A DNA stretch of 64,000 nt from Streptomyces actuosus (GTDB taxonomy: Bacteria > Actinomycetota > Actinomycetes > Streptomycetales > Streptomycetaceae). The stretch is taken from NCBI RefSeq assembly GCF_016921115.1, contig NZ_JAFFZS010000019.1:62001-126000 (forward strand), read 5' to 3'. The notes beneath the pieces are model-generated. The model searched no databases and was not told the origin of the DNA. It saw only the letters and a program-made list of their open reading frames with translations. Shown here piece after piece: positions 1 through 8,842 of this stretch; the stretch's first letter is position 1; every line of letters starts with the position of its first letter. A program made the position numbers and the translations under genes.

Positions 1-905
1 CCGAGGCCGTAGACGCGGTCGTACCGGGCGACCCACGCGCGGAAGTCCGCCCAGCGGCTCTCGAAGGCGGCCGACTGGTCGAGGTTGTTGCGGTACCAGA
101 TCTGCGCCGGGTCCGGGTTCACCGCCGAGTCGAACACCATCCGGCGCACGTGCGAGGGGAACAGCGTCGCGTACAGCGCCCCGAAATAGGTGCCGTAGGA
201 GGCGCCCATGAACGTCAGCCGGTCCTCGCCGAGCGCGGCCCGCAGTACGTCCAGGTCGCGGGCGTTGTCGAGGGACGTGTAGTGCCGCAGCGCGTCCCCG
301 GCCCGCCGGGCGCAGCCGCGCGCGTACGCCTTCGCCTGCGCGATCCGCTCCCGCTTGTACGACTCCGAGGGATGGGTCGGCGCCTGCGCGGGCCCCTTGA
401 AGAAGCGCGCGGGGTCCTGGCAGGACAGCGGAGCGGAACGGCCCACGCCGCGCGGGGAGTAACCGACCAGGTCGTAGGCCGCGGCGATGCGCTTCCACTC
501 CGGCAGCAGGCCGACGAGCGGGAAGTACAGGCCGTCGGCGCCGGGCCCGCCCGGGTTGTAGACCAGGGCGCCCTGCCGGCGCACCCGGTGCCCGCCGCCG
601 TGCGGGTCACGCCGGGTGGCGCGGACCCGGCTGACGGTGAGGCTGATCTGCCGGCCGTCGGGGCGGGCGTAGTCGAGCGGCACCTTCACCGTGCCGCACT
701 GGAGGCTGCCCGGCATGTCCTGGGCGTCGGAGCACGTCCCGAACTCGACGCCCGCCGCCTCGGCCCGCGCGGCGGCCACCGCGGTGCCGCGCAGCTCCGC
801 CTGACCGGGCACACCGGACACACCGGGCGTGCCGCCCGCCGGCACGGCGGCCAGGGCGGTCAGCAGCAACGCCCCGGCGACCGAGGAGAGGGGGGCAGCT
901 CGCAT
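1..905 (-). CDS. secreted alpha/beta hydrolase, tripeptidyl aminopeptidase type (C-terminus cut off by window edge)
   Basis: Partial gene: the ATG is at 905 and the frame runs open to base 1, 301 codons. It begins with a Sec-type signal peptide (MRAAPLSSVAGALLLTALAA). The mature part has the S33 features of Streptomyces tripeptidyl aminopeptidases: an oxyanion-type YNPGGPG segment, DLVGYSPRGVGRS, and the nucleophile elbow GASYG with Ser at residue 236. The catalytic Asp and His would lie in the missing C-terminus. The family removes N-terminal tripeptides from secreted proteins; the exact substrate cannot be read here. It is the last of a minus-strand row that starts with the DUF692 gene, but its 118-base upstream gap allows its own promoter. 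Confidence 0.85.
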   Translation of the reverse strand, partial: MRAAPLSSVAGALLLTALAAVPAGGTPGVSGVPGQAELRGTAVAAARAEAAGVEFGTCSDAQDMPGSLQCGTVKVPLDYARPDGRQISLTVSRVRATRRDPHGGGHRVRRQGALVYNPGGPGADGLYFPLVGLLPEWKRIAAAYDLVGYSPRGVGRSAPLSCQDPARFFKGPAQAPTHPSESYKRERIAQAKAYARGCARRAGDALRHYTSLDNARDLDVLRAALGEDRLTFMGASYGTYFGALYATLFPSHVRRMVFDSAVNPDPAQIWYRNNLDQSAAFESRWADFRAWVARYDRVYGL

Positions 906-1023
906 GGCGGTTCCCTTCGTGCGCGGCAGCAACAGAAGGGATGTTTCGGTCGCCCGCGGGGGAAGGCAAGCACCGTCCGCCGGTGTCGGCGCCAATGACT
1001 CCTGTGCGCCCCCGGCGCACCGG

Positions 1024-1821
1024 TCAGGCCCGGTGCTCCCGGTGGTCGTCGCGATGCGCGAACGCGGCCCGCAGCTCCGGCTCGCCGACCGCCCGGACGC
1101 CCCGGACGGCGACGCAGGCCAGGTAGGCGCGGTCGTCGCCCCCCGGCCCGCCGCCCGCCCGCTGCGCCAGGTTGCCCAGCAGCCGCTGTCCGGCCGGAGA
1201 GGCCCAGCGCGAGTACGGGCGCACCTCGATCCGGGCGATCGCCAGGCAGCTCAGGGTGAGGGCCAGGGGCAGCGCGAACCACAGGGCGATCAGGATGCGC
1301 GGCAGGTCCGCGGAGCCGGGCAGCAGCAGCGCGGCCGTGGCCAGCGCCACCACCGCCGCCGCGGCGAGCCGCACCCGGCGCACGCCCGCCGCGACCGTCG
1401 TGCGCGACCCGTCCGGCACCGCCAGGCCCGCGACGACCAGCCGGTCCGCGAGATGGCGGACCGCGTCGGCGGCGGCAGCCGCCGCCCGCACCGGCGCGAT
1501 GCGCGACTGGCCCTCCGGACCGATCGCCCCGATCACCGAACGTTCCATGTCGTCCCGGCCGCGCGGATCGACGACGGTCGCCCAGCCGGTGTGCGCGAGC
1601 AGCAGCCGGCGCTGGCGGGCCATCGACACCAACGTCAGATCGGCGACCCGGGACGGACCGCCGGACAGGAACGCCGCCTCGTACAGCGTCAGAACCTGCT
1701 CCCGGCCCGGGGCCGCGCCCTCCCGGCCCGGGGCCGCGGCGCGGACGGCGGCCAGGCAGAGCCGGGTGCACGCCACACCGGTGACAGCCCAGGCCGGCAG
1801 CAGGAGGAGGACCCAGATCAT
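1024..1821 (-). CDS. TIGR04222 domain-containing membrane protein
   Basis: 265 residues. The N-terminal hydrophobic segment (residues 1-25) is followed by a soluble stretch with LYEAAFLSGGPSRVADL, RQRRLLLAHTGW and GRDDMERSVIGAIGP, which I recognise as typical of TIGR04222 proteins. Two further hydrophobic segments occur near residues 170-205. Function is unknown. Family members are often encoded beside DUF692 enzymes, as here (two genes upstream), and many end in a Gly/Cys-rich tail. This one does not: it ends in a charged His/Arg-rich stretch. The start lacks a clear Shine-Dalgarno sequence. Confidence 0.8.
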   Translation of the reverse strand: MIWVLLLLPAWAVTGVACTRLCLAAVRAAAPGREGAAPGREQVLTLYEAAFLSGGPSRVADLTLVSMARQRRLLLAHTGWATVVDPRGRDDMERSVIGAIGPEGQSRIAPVRAAAAAADAVRHLADRLVVAGLAVPDGSRTTVAAGVRRVRLAAAAVVALATAALLLPGSADLPRILIALWFALPLALTLSCLAIARIEVRPYSRWASPAGQRLLGNLAQRAGGGPGGDDRAYLACVAVRGVRAVGEPELRAAFAHRDDHREHRA

Positions 1822-1916
1822 GTCGTGTTTCTATGCCAGAGGGACGGGACCGTGCCAGGCCTTTTCACCATCCGGACGCGCGCCGCTGCCGGTGCGTGAC
1901 GTTGCGTTCGCGGCGG

Positions 1917-2789
1917 TCAGGCCGGGCCCGGGGCGCCCGCGGGGCCCGTCGGTGAAGCGGTGGCCTGCGGCGTGCTCGCGGTGGGCGGCGGGCCGGTGTC
2001 CGGTGGCGGGCCGGTGACGGCCGGCGGCAGCGGATAGCTCGGTGCCGGGCTCTCCGCGGGAACCGCCGTGGGGGTGACCGGTACTGCCGGCGGCGGGTCG
2101 GGCAGCGGGCCGGGTACGGCGGAGCGATCGGCGGACGGCGCGCTGCTCGCGCTCGCCGGGTCCCCGGCCAGGGCGTCGTAGTCGACGAAACCCGTGGCCT
2201 CCAGCATCTTGATGTGGTCCAGTTCGGAGGTGACGGTGGCGTCGGCCAGGGCGCGGACGAGCGAGTTGCCGGTGCCGGCCCTGACCTGGGCGCTGAGCTC
2301 CAGCAGCCGGCCCTGCGCCGGACGCAGGGACTCCACGAACGCGCGGTCGAACCCGATGCCCCGGGCGGTGCGGAGCTCGTCCAGCAGGTCCTGCTGCGCT
2401 GCGGTGGGCGCGTCGGGCAGCGCCAGGCGGAGCCCGGCGGCCGTGTCGCGGACCTGTTCGTCCAGCACCGTGTGCCCGGCGACCAGCTGCCGTCCCGCGG
2501 CCCGCACCGCGTCGGTGGTGCCCTTGAGCTGCGCCTGCTCACCCGCGGGCACCTCCCACAGGCCCGCCAGGCGGACCTCGGCGACGAGGTCCCGGTCCGG
2601 CCCGGACAGCGGGCCGTACGGCGTCGGCACGGACGGGTCGGCCAGGGTGGTGGCGGTCTCGGTGCCCGGCCGGTCGGCGTACGACCAGAGCGGGATCACC
2701 AGCGCGGCGAGCGTCGCCGCGAGGCCGGCGATGATGACGGCGGTGCCGATGAACGCGGCCCGGCCGCGGGCGGGGGGACGGGGTCGCAT
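1917..2789 (-). CDS. DUF4142 family protein, membrane-anchored, proline-rich tail
   Basis: 290 residues. A basic N-terminus precedes one transmembrane segment (about residues 13-35). The extracytoplasmic part carries a helical DUF4142 (ferritin-like) domain at about 60-205, with VDRAF-like FDRAFVESL and the closing TSELDHIKMLEATG. Residues 215-290 are a Pro/Ala/Thr-rich tail that may span the cell wall. GGAGG six bases ahead of the ATG supports the start. It sits between the DUF692 and TIGR04222 genes on the same strand (gaps of 101 and 95 bases), so the three are probably one unit. Biochemical function of DUF4142 is not established. Confidence 0.8.
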   Translation of the reverse strand: MRPRPPARGRAAFIGTAVIIAGLAATLAALVIPLWSYADRPGTETATTLADPSVPTPYGPLSGPDRDLVAEVRLAGLWEVPAGEQAQLKGTTDAVRAAGRQLVAGHTVLDEQVRDTAAGLRLALPDAPTAAQQDLLDELRTARGIGFDRAFVESLRPAQGRLLELSAQVRAGTGNSLVRALADATVTSELDHIKMLEATGFVDYDALAGDPASASSAPSADRSAVPGPLPDPPPAVPVTPTAVPAESPAPSYPLPPAVTGPPPDTGPPPTASTPQATASPTGPAGAPGPA

Positions 2790-2890
2790 GGTGCCTCCTG
2801 CTTGCGGCCCCGCATGCTACAGCGGCGTCCTCGAAGGACCGCCGGCCGGTCCCGGGCACGGGCGCGCGACCCGGGCCGGGGCCGGCCGCG

Positions 2891-4249
2891 TCACCGCCGC
2901 AGCAGCACCCGGCGGGTCGCCCGTGCCAGTCGCACCGCCGGCCGCCGGGAACGCGGCCTCGGCCCCGACCGGTCCCGCCACCACACCCGCAGCTCGTGCC
3001 GTGCCTCCGCGTCGTCCACGAGTCCCTCGCCCAGCAGATGCGCGGCGAAACCGAGGGCGTCGTGGCGGTAGCCCGCGGTCATGGGGTGGGTCTGGGCGTA
3101 GGCGAGGAAGGCCGGGCGGTAGGCGTCGCCCAGGATGCCGGGGAGTTCCGGCGCCGTCCTGGCCACCACCCCGGCCCGCTTGGCGGCCAGTGCACGGGAC
3201 TGGACGCCGAGGCGGACGCGGTCGAAGCCCTCGGGCGCCGGGGTGCCCGCGACCAGCGCCGACAACAGCGCCGTCTGGGTCAGGGCCAGGCGCTGACGGG
3301 TCGCTTCCGGCACGGCCGGCGCCACCTCTTCGGTTCCGGGGCCCGGGTCCTCGGCCGCCGCACCGCCCGCGGCCGGCCGTGCGTGCCCCGCCCGCTCCAC
3401 GGGTTCCGGCGGGACGGGCGCGCCCGCCCCCCGTTCCACCGCGGCCCGGATCGTCCCCAGCTCCCGCTCCAGCTCCGCCGGTTCGGGGAAGTCCTCGTCC
3501 CGCTCCAGCAGCACGCCCGGGGGCCGGACCCGGGAGGCCAGGTCGGTGAGGACGTCGAGCACCGGTTGCGGGACGGGGTGCGCGTGGCTGTCGTGCCAGA
3601 CCCCGTCGCGGGCGAAGCCGCCCGCGACATGGACGTAGGCGATGACCTCCAGTGGGATTTCGGCGAGCGCCTCGGCCGGGTCCTCACCGCGGTTGACGTG
3701 GTTGGTGTGCAGGTTGGCGACGTCGACGAGGAGCCGGACACCGGTGCGGTCGGCGAGGTCGTACAGGAACTGGCCCTCGGTCATCTCCTCCCCGGGCCAG
3801 GAGATCAACGCGGCGATGTTCTCCACCGCGAGCGGCACCGGCAGGGCGTCCTGAGCGGCCCGGATGTTCGCGCACAGCACGTCGAGGGCGTCCCGGGTGC
3901 GCGGCACGGGCAGCAGATGCCCCGCCTCCAGACGCGGGGACGCGGTCATCGGGCCGCCCGCGCGGACGAACGCGATGTGCTCGGTGACCAGGGGCGAGCC
4001 CAGCGCCTCCGCCCGCTCGGCGAGCGCCGTCAGACGCCCCGGGTCGGGGCGGTCGGCGCCGCCCAGTCCCAGCGAGACCCCGTGCGGAACCACCGTCACC
4101 CCGCGCTCGCGCAGCCGGCGCAGCGAGTCGGGGAGGTGGCCGGGGCAGACGTTCTCCGCCACGACCTCGACCCAGTCGATGCCCGGCATCCGCTCCACGG
4201 CGTCCGCGATCTCAGGCCGCCACCCGATGCCCGTCCCCAGCTGCCGCAT
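2891..4249 (-). CDS. DUF692 (MNIO-type) multinuclear iron enzyme with fused C-terminal domain
   Basis: 452 residues. The N-terminal TIM-barrel half (1-275) has the DUF692 metal-site motifs in order: HGVSLGLGG (H56), TEHIAF (E90, H91), VENIAAL (E143, N144), VDVANLHTNHVN (D176), VHVAGG (H207), HDSHAHPV (D220, H222) and LERDEDFP (E249, D251). DUF692 enzymes such as MbnB and TglH use two or three irons to modify Cys or Asp residues in peptides. A variable linker (about 276-310) leads to a second domain (about 311-452) like that of SCO6045 of S. coelicolor, probably the partner or substrate-binding function fused in cis. The SD GGAGGGGA sits six bases before the ATG. No obvious precursor peptide gene lies next to it. 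Confidence 0.85.
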   Translation of the reverse strand: MRQLGTGIGWRPEIADAVERMPGIDWVEVVAENVCPGHLPDSLRRLRERGVTVVPHGVSLGLGGADRPDPGRLTALAERAEALGSPLVTEHIAFVRAGGPMTASPRLEAGHLLPVPRTRDALDVLCANIRAAQDALPVPLAVENIAALISWPGEEMTEGQFLYDLADRTGVRLLVDVANLHTNHVNRGEDPAEALAEIPLEVIAYVHVAGGFARDGVWHDSHAHPVPQPVLDVLTDLASRVRPPGVLLERDEDFPEPAELERELGTIRAAVERGAGAPVPPEPVERAGHARPAAGGAAAEDPGPGTEEVAPAVPEATRQRLALTQTALLSALVAGTPAPEGFDRVRLGVQSRALAAKRAGVVARTAPELPGILGDAYRPAFLAYAQTHPMTAGYRHDALGFAAHLLGEGLVDDAEARHELRVWWRDRSGPRPRSRRPAVRLARATRRVLLRR

Positions 4250-4366
4250 GATCTCCCCTCCCTCTCGGTGACGGGGGTATGGCCCCGCCCGCCGGGGCCG
4301 AACCCTGCGCCGGGGGAGTTCAGAGCAACATTTGAGGTTCCGTGCCGGCGGGCGCGGCCCGGCACG

Positions 4367-5158
4367 TCAGCGCTTGACGGCCACTCCGCCGAAGCTGTCC
4401 ACGTCCCGCCGGTCGCCCGACGCCGGGTCGGGGCGCCACTCGGCGACCGGCACCAGGCCGGGCTCCAGCAGGTCGAAGCCGTCGAAGAAGCGGGCCAGCT
4501 GCTCCGGCGACCGGTTCACGCGCGGATTGTCGCTCGCCTCGTTCCACCGTTCGACCATGGTGCGCATCTCGGCGGGGTGGAACCTCTCGGTGCTGTCGCA
4601 GAACACCAGATGGCTGCCGGACGGCAGCGCGTCCTTGAGCCGGCCCACCACCTCGTAGGCCGTGTCGTCCGGGACGTGCGCGGCGATGCCCAGCAGCATC
4701 AGCGCCATCGGCTGTGCGAAGTCCAGGGTGCGCCCGGCGGCACGCAGGATCGCCTCCGGGTCGCGCAGGTCGGCGTCGATGTAGTCGGTGGCGCCTTCGG
4801 GTGTGCTGGTGAGCAGGGCGTGCGCGTGGTTGAGCACGACCGGGTCGTGGTCGACGTACACGATCCGCGCCTCGGGCGCGAGCGTCTGCGCGACCTCGTG
4901 CGTGTTGTCGTGCGTCGGCAGCCCCGTCCCGACGTCCAGGAACTGCCGGACGCCGGCCCCGGTCGCCAGGTGGGTGACCGCCCGTTTGAGGAAGGCGCGC
5001 TGAGCGCGCGCGATGTCGACGATCTCCGGGTTCAGCTCCCGGATCTGGTCACCGACCTGCCGGTCGATCTCGTAGCAGTCCTTGCCGCCCAGCCAGTAGT
5101 TCCAGACGCGCGCGGAGTGCGGGACGGTGGTGTTGAGCGGCGGACGGTCAACCGACAT
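4367..5158 (-). CDS. SAM-dependent methyltransferase, DUF574 / Methyltransf_19 family
   Basis: 263 residues from ATG 5158 (MSVDRPPLNT); the frame stays open upstream but that stretch does not look coding. It shows the hallmarks of the large Streptomyces DUF574 family: HSARVWNYWLGGKDCYEIDR, the SAM-binding FLDVGTGLPT, VYVDHDPVVLNHA, and LMLLGIAAHVPD. Members are numerous and mostly uncharacterised, so the substrate is unknown. It lies 117 bases upstream of the DUF692 gene on the same strand, but a functional link is only inferred. It is divergent from the secreted protein at 5672. Confidence 0.85.
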   Translation of the reverse strand: MSVDRPPLNTTVPHSARVWNYWLGGKDCYEIDRQVGDQIRELNPEIVDIARAQRAFLKRAVTHLATGAGVRQFLDVGTGLPTHDNTHEVAQTLAPEARIVYVDHDPVVLNHAHALLTSTPEGATDYIDADLRDPEAILRAAGRTLDFAQPMALMLLGIAAHVPDDTAYEVVGRLKDALPSGSHLVFCDSTERFHPAEMRTMVERWNEASDNPRVNRSPEQLARFFDGFDLLEPGLVPVAEWRPDPASGDRRDVDSFGGVAVKR

Positions 5159-5671
5159 TTCGACTCCCCGAATCTTCAACAGCCTTGTGCGGCCGATGCG
5201 TTGCGGGTCCCACCGTAGCCCCGTGATCACCGGGGCGACCATGTGGGACGGCCCGGTGGAACCGGCTGATGGCCCGCCCGCCACCGCGCGCGACCTTGCA
5301 CAGCACATCGCCGCTGTGAGTTTCGACGGCGAGACCGGGCGCGTCGGCCTCCAGCCCTGATCTCCGGTCGGCGCCACCCGCCTGAGGTCCGAAGCCCACC
5401 GATTCATCAGCAAAGCCGATGAGAGGCTGCGCGCGGGCGTCGTGAAGACCCTCCGAATCCCGCACTCCGGACCGGTCGGACGGGCTTCGACGGACGTGCG
5501 ACCTCGACGCCCGTCCGTCGGGCATGCCGCTCCGGAGAGCGCCAGGAACGGTCCGATCCGGCTCGGGGACGCCGCCGGACCGGTCGGCGGTGTGCTCCGT
5601 GCCAGCGATTTCCGCGTGGCTGCGGCGCGGCGAAGTCAGCCGGACGCGGCGACGTGGATAGAGGTGTGAAC
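5159..5671. other. divergent intergenic region, no gene seen
   Basis: About 510 bases between the methyltransferase start (minus) and the secreted protein start (plus). GC is visibly lower than in neighbouring genes, and no frame gives a protein with Streptomyces-like third-position GC. It should hold both promoters, but I could not pick convincing -35/-10 pairs. Confidence 0.5.
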
Positions 5672-7192
5672 ATGATCCGATCTCGTCTTCGTCGACGTTC
5701 CAGCGTCCTCGGTCTGGTCTCCGTGATCGTGGCCGCGCCGCTTGCGATGGCCGCCGCGGCTCCCGCAACGCCCTCTTCGGGCGCCTCGTCGGAATCCCCC
5801 GCCCCGGTCGGTGGGCACCGCTTCTCGCAGGCGGACACCGGCCGGCAGGTGGCGCGGTTCAAGCGTCAGCTGGCCGGGTCCGGCTACGTGTCGCAATCGG
5901 GCACCGAGGGCGTGTTCGACCTGAACGGCAGATACTGCGACGGGACCGTCTTCAGCGGCATGTGGCCCAATCCCCAGTCGCCGTACATCCTCACCGGCCT
6001 GCCGGAGGTACCGGGGCAGGCGCCCAACACCAACCCGCCCAGGACCTGGCGTCTCCGGCAGGACGAGGCTGTCGTGCTGATCGGGACGACGCCGCCGCCG
6101 GAGGAGTACTTCGGCGTCGACCTCACCAGGCTCAAGGGCTCCCTGCACACCGGACCGGTCGTGTGGACCTCCGTGGTCGACCCGGTCAACAACAAGACGG
6201 TGCGCACCACCGGCGCGAAACCCTACGGCCGGCCGTTCGCTCTGGTGATCACGGGCAACCGGCGCACCCGGGATGAGGTCAACCGGATGCTGGCAGCCTC
6301 CGGGCTGGGCCGTGGGACGAACAACATGACGATCCCTCCGGCCATGTACCGGCTCGGCCTCGGCGAGCATTCCGACGAGTTCCTGATCGGGATTCGCACG
6401 ATCTCGGCCAAGCCCGGTTTCGAGAAGGCGCTCGACGACTACCGCGCGGCACCCCCGATCGAGGCCTTCCGAGTGCGGCCGCGAGGCGACTCCGAGGACC
6501 AGACGAAGCCTGTCTACGGCCCCGATCCCCTGCCCGTCCCCCGGCTGCGCGTCTCCGGGACCGGTGCCACCGAACTCGACCTCAACCCCACCCTGCAACA
6601 GCTGCGGCGACGGATCATCGACGCCCACCCGGCCTACAAGGCGGAGGACCTCGTCGTCAGGCGCGGCTTCGAGGAGTCGAATCCGGGCTTGCAGGAGAAC
6701 CTGCTGACCGATCCGCCCCTCACGGGAGTGGCCGCCCTGTCCAACGACGCCGACGACCCGATCAGCCGGAACTTCCGCCTGCCGGACGGCTCCTTCGTCG
6801 TCGCCTACGGCACGAACCACGTGGCCACCCGGCAGGCCAGCTACTCCAGCATCGCGATGTACGCGGGACCCAGAGCCGCCGTGTCCCTGACCGCGAAGGA
6901 CAACCGTGAGTTGCGGGGCAGCGCGCGGGACTTCATTTCCGACCGCAAGGACGCGGACCAGTTCTACGCCTGGACCTTCAGCCGTGCCGGCGACGCAGGA
7001 CCCACCGGGCAGCACGTGACCGAACTGCCTTCCGCCGGTACCGACTTCTGCGCCCAGTACGGCACCGACAGGCCAGTCGACATGAGCACGATCCGCGCCG
7101 TGGCCCGCGCCTACATGCAGCCCGCGACCCTCACCCGCCCCGCCTTCTCGTCCCTTCTCCTGGACCGGCTGCTGGTCTTCACCCCGAGGTGA
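5672..7192 (+). CDS. secreted protein of unknown function
   Basis: 506 residues from ATG 5672 (MIRSRLRRRSSVLGLV), supported by GAGGTG eight bases upstream; a GTG at 5654 has no such site. A twin-Arg-rich N-terminus and an Ala-rich hydrophobic core ending near PAPATP form a signal peptide. The mature protein has two Cys pairs' worth of single cysteines, no transmembrane segment and many Pro/Arg/Asp. I recognise no enzyme motif; the length and lack of repeats suggest a folded exoprotein. Codon use is normal but a little less GC-rich than its neighbours. A perfect hairpin terminator follows at 7229-7268, so it is monocistronic. Confidence 0.75.
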   Translation: MIRSRLRRRSSVLGLVSVIVAAPLAMAAAAPATPSSGASSESPAPVGGHRFSQADTGRQVARFKRQLAGSGYVSQSGTEGVFDLNGRYCDGTVFSGMWPNPQSPYILTGLPEVPGQAPNTNPPRTWRLRQDEAVVLIGTTPPPEEYFGVDLTRLKGSLHTGPVVWTSVVDPVNNKTVRTTGAKPYGRPFALVITGNRRTRDEVNRMLAASGLGRGTNNMTIPPAMYRLGLGEHSDEFLIGIRTISAKPGFEKALDDYRAAPPIEAFRVRPRGDSEDQTKPVYGPDPLPVPRLRVSGTGATELDLNPTLQQLRRRIIDAHPAYKAEDLVVRRGFEESNPGLQENLLTDPPLTGVAALSNDADDPISRNFRLPDGSFVVAYGTNHVATRQASYSSIAMYAGPRAAVSLTAKDNRELRGSARDFISDRKDADQFYAWTFSRAGDAGPTGQHVTELPSAGTDFCAQYGTDRPVDMSTIRAVARAYMQPATLTRPAFSSLLLDRLLVFTPR

Positions 7193-7228
7193 GCCCTGGG
7201 CGAGGTGGCCACCGCGGACGGAGACTGC

Positions 7229-7268
7229 AGCGGCGGGCGGGTCGCGACACCGCGACCCGCCCGCCGCT
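7229..7268 (+). terminator. perfect 18-bp hairpin, terminator of the secreted protein gene
   Basis: The arm 7229-7246 (agcggcgggcgggtcgcg) pairs without mismatch with 7251-7268 around the loop acac. It starts 37 bases after the stop codon. There is no T-tract, as is usual for streptomycete terminators. Confidence 0.8.
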
Positions 7269-7824
7269 CGGGTGGTCCCTCGCCGGCCTGCACCCGCACC
7301 GGCACCCCGGTGCTGCGGGGAGGCCCGGCGCCGCACGCACCCGCACGGCCACGCCGCCCCCGCGGCCGCCTCGTCCACCTGCCCTACGGCAGCAAAGCCC
7401 GGCAGACACGCGACGCGCTCGCCGAGCAGACCGTCGGCCTGCCGGCTTCGCTGAGCCCCACCCGGCTGACCTCGCGCGCCTGGTTCGAGGAGATCTCCCC
7501 CGGCGAGTGGCCCACCCCCCGGTCGTGCCCGCACCGCCCAGGACGCACCGGTTGATGCGCATCAAGTGATGTGCACCAAGCCGCCGTACAGGGCCAGCGC
7601 CGCCGACATCGGCTCCACCGCCCGTGGGCCGACCGAGGCGGCCCGCCCGTCTCCGCGCGGATGCGCCGGTACTCGAAGCAGGCGAAACCATCGCGCGCCG
7701 GGTGAACCCGAGCAGAGGGCCGGACGCCGGCAGACGACCGCTGCCGTCACCCGTATCCGGTCAGGACCGCCGAGACGTCAGTGAGGGATCCGGGACGATC
7801 CCGAGGGCGCCCCCGGGCCGCGGG
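7269..7824. other. intergenic region, possible gene remnants
   Basis: No frame here looks like an intact gene. A 116-codon frame (7205-7555, plus) ends in a part with ordinary protein-like composition (LPYGSKARQTRDALAEQT, RLTSRAWFEEIS), which could be the tail of a decayed gene, but it overlaps the terminator and I recognise no family. The palindrome at 7552-7565 is listed separately. Confidence 0.4.
7552..7565. promoter_or_regulatory. perfect palindrome TTGATGCGCATCAA with a degenerate second copy
   Basis: The 14-base sequence is its own reverse complement and is followed at once by a related imperfect copy (tgatgtgcaccaa). The form TTGATxCGxATCAA resembles ArsR-family operators, but no regulator gene is adjacent. 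It may be the leftover operator of a lost gene. Confidence 0.4.
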
Positions 7825-8547
7825 TCAGGTCCGCTGCAGTGCTGGATGGTCGGCGACCACCGTGCAACTGCCCGGCGCGATCTCGGTGAAGCCGGCGTCC
7901 CGCACCACCGGCAGCCCGCCCCCGGTGAGCCGGCGCCACCGCTCCACCCCGGCGGTCCGCACGGCGAGCGCGAATCCGGAGTCCCGCCAGGCGGCGCGCT
8001 CCTCCTCGTCCAGCTCCCACCAGGCGAGCTGGGCGCCGTGCCCGGCCTGGGCCATCGCCTTGCCCGCCGACATCTCCACCTCGGGGCTCATCCACAGCAC
8101 CGGAGCGGCACCGTCCGGCTCGGCGGGCGGTTCCGGGTCGTCGAGGTCCGTGCCCGACACCTGGAGCTTGGCGAGGTCCTTGGGCCAGCCGTCCAGTGGC
8201 ACCGGCGGAAAGACCCGCACCTGCGCCGCCTTGCCGGTCACCGTGATCCCGGGCAGCGCCTCGGCCCGCCGCCACTCCGCGCCGCGCGCCCGTCGCACCA
8301 CCTTCCGGATGCGCGCGTCCTGCCAGGCCCGCATCGCCTGCGCCCACGGACCGTCGCCGAGCGACCGCTCGTCGGCCAGCATCAGCAGCACGGCCCGCGC
8401 GGCCGTCTCCAGTGCGTCGGTGCGCGCGGGCGGCGCGGCGCGCTCGACCCGCACGACGAGGGGCAGCACGAACTGCGGGGCGGTGTCGCGGGCACGGGAC
8501 TCGGGGCGGAAGGGGCTGTCCTGGGCGGGCGTCGGTTCGCTGTTCAC
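7825..8547 (-). CDS. Pth2-type peptidyl-tRNA hydrolase-like protein
   Basis: 240 residues from a GTG. The C-terminal third (about 155-235) looks like a PTH2 domain: SAGKAMAQAGHGAQLAWW corresponds to the family's GK-AAQ-AHA motif and RDAGFTEIAPGSCTVVAD to DAGRTE--PG--T-LA. The N-terminal part is an actinobacterial extension of unknown role. Pth2 frees tRNA from prematurely released peptidyl-tRNA in the cytoplasm. Streptomyces also has a canonical Pth1, so this is an accessory or diverged enzyme. The first 12 bases upstream are G-rich (ggggggc), possibly serving as the ribosome site. Confidence 0.75.
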   Translation of the reverse strand: MNSEPTPAQDSPFRPESRARDTAPQFVLPLVVRVERAAPPARTDALETAARAVLLMLADERSLGDGPWAQAMRAWQDARIRKVVRRARGAEWRRAEALPGITVTGKAAQVRVFPPVPLDGWPKDLAKLQVSGTDLDDPEPPAEPDGAAPVLWMSPEVEMSAGKAMAQAGHGAQLAWWELDEEERAAWRDSGFALAVRTAGVERWRRLTGGGLPVVRDAGFTEIAPGSCTVVADHPALQRT

Positions 8548-8651
8548 GCCCCCCAGTCTGCCAAGCCGGTCCGGCGAGGTGATCAGCCGTACGCAACGGG
8601 GCCCGGCTCCGGCGCGCGGTGCCGGCGGTCACGGCGCGTGGTGCGACGCGG

Positions 8652-8831
8652 TCACCCCGAGCACGCGGTGCGCTGCGCCTCCTGCCACTCGCACACAGGG
8701 CACAGCGTGATCCCCTTGTACGCCTCCGGGTACTCCGTCGGCTCCCGGCACAGCACGCACTCCGCGTACGGCGGTCCGTCCGCCCGTGGCGGTCGCTGCG
8801 CCTCACCGATCGTGCAGTAGTCCTCGCTCAC
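8652..8831 (-). CDS. small zinc-ribbon-like protein, 59 residues
   Basis: A 59-codon gene from GTG 8831. It contains CVLC and CPVCEW pairs, a four-cysteine arrangement expected to bind one zinc, plus a single CTIG near the start and a Cys near the end. Such short Cys4 proteins are conserved in Streptomyces, but no function is known to me. The gap to the Pth2-like gene is 104 bases on the same strand. Its upstream region is occupied by the repeat element at 8843-8979, only 11 bases before the start codon, so the element probably contributes its promoter or leader. Confidence 0.7.
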   Translation of the reverse strand: MSEDYCTIGEAQRPPRADGPPYAECVLCREPTEYPEAYKGITLCPVCEWQEAQRTACSG

Positions 8832-8842
8832 CCCTCCAGCCT

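Noticed and set aside
150..998. Long plus-strand open frame over the first gene
   Set aside because: It is antisense to the aminopeptidase-type gene, whose reverse-strand product has a signal peptide and the GASYG motif; the plus frame is Gly/Arg-rich with no family.
1024..1821. TIGR04222 protein as precursor substrate of the DUF692 enzyme
   Set aside because: It has no Gly/Cys-rich tail or leader-core layout, so the claim is not supported by this sequence alone.
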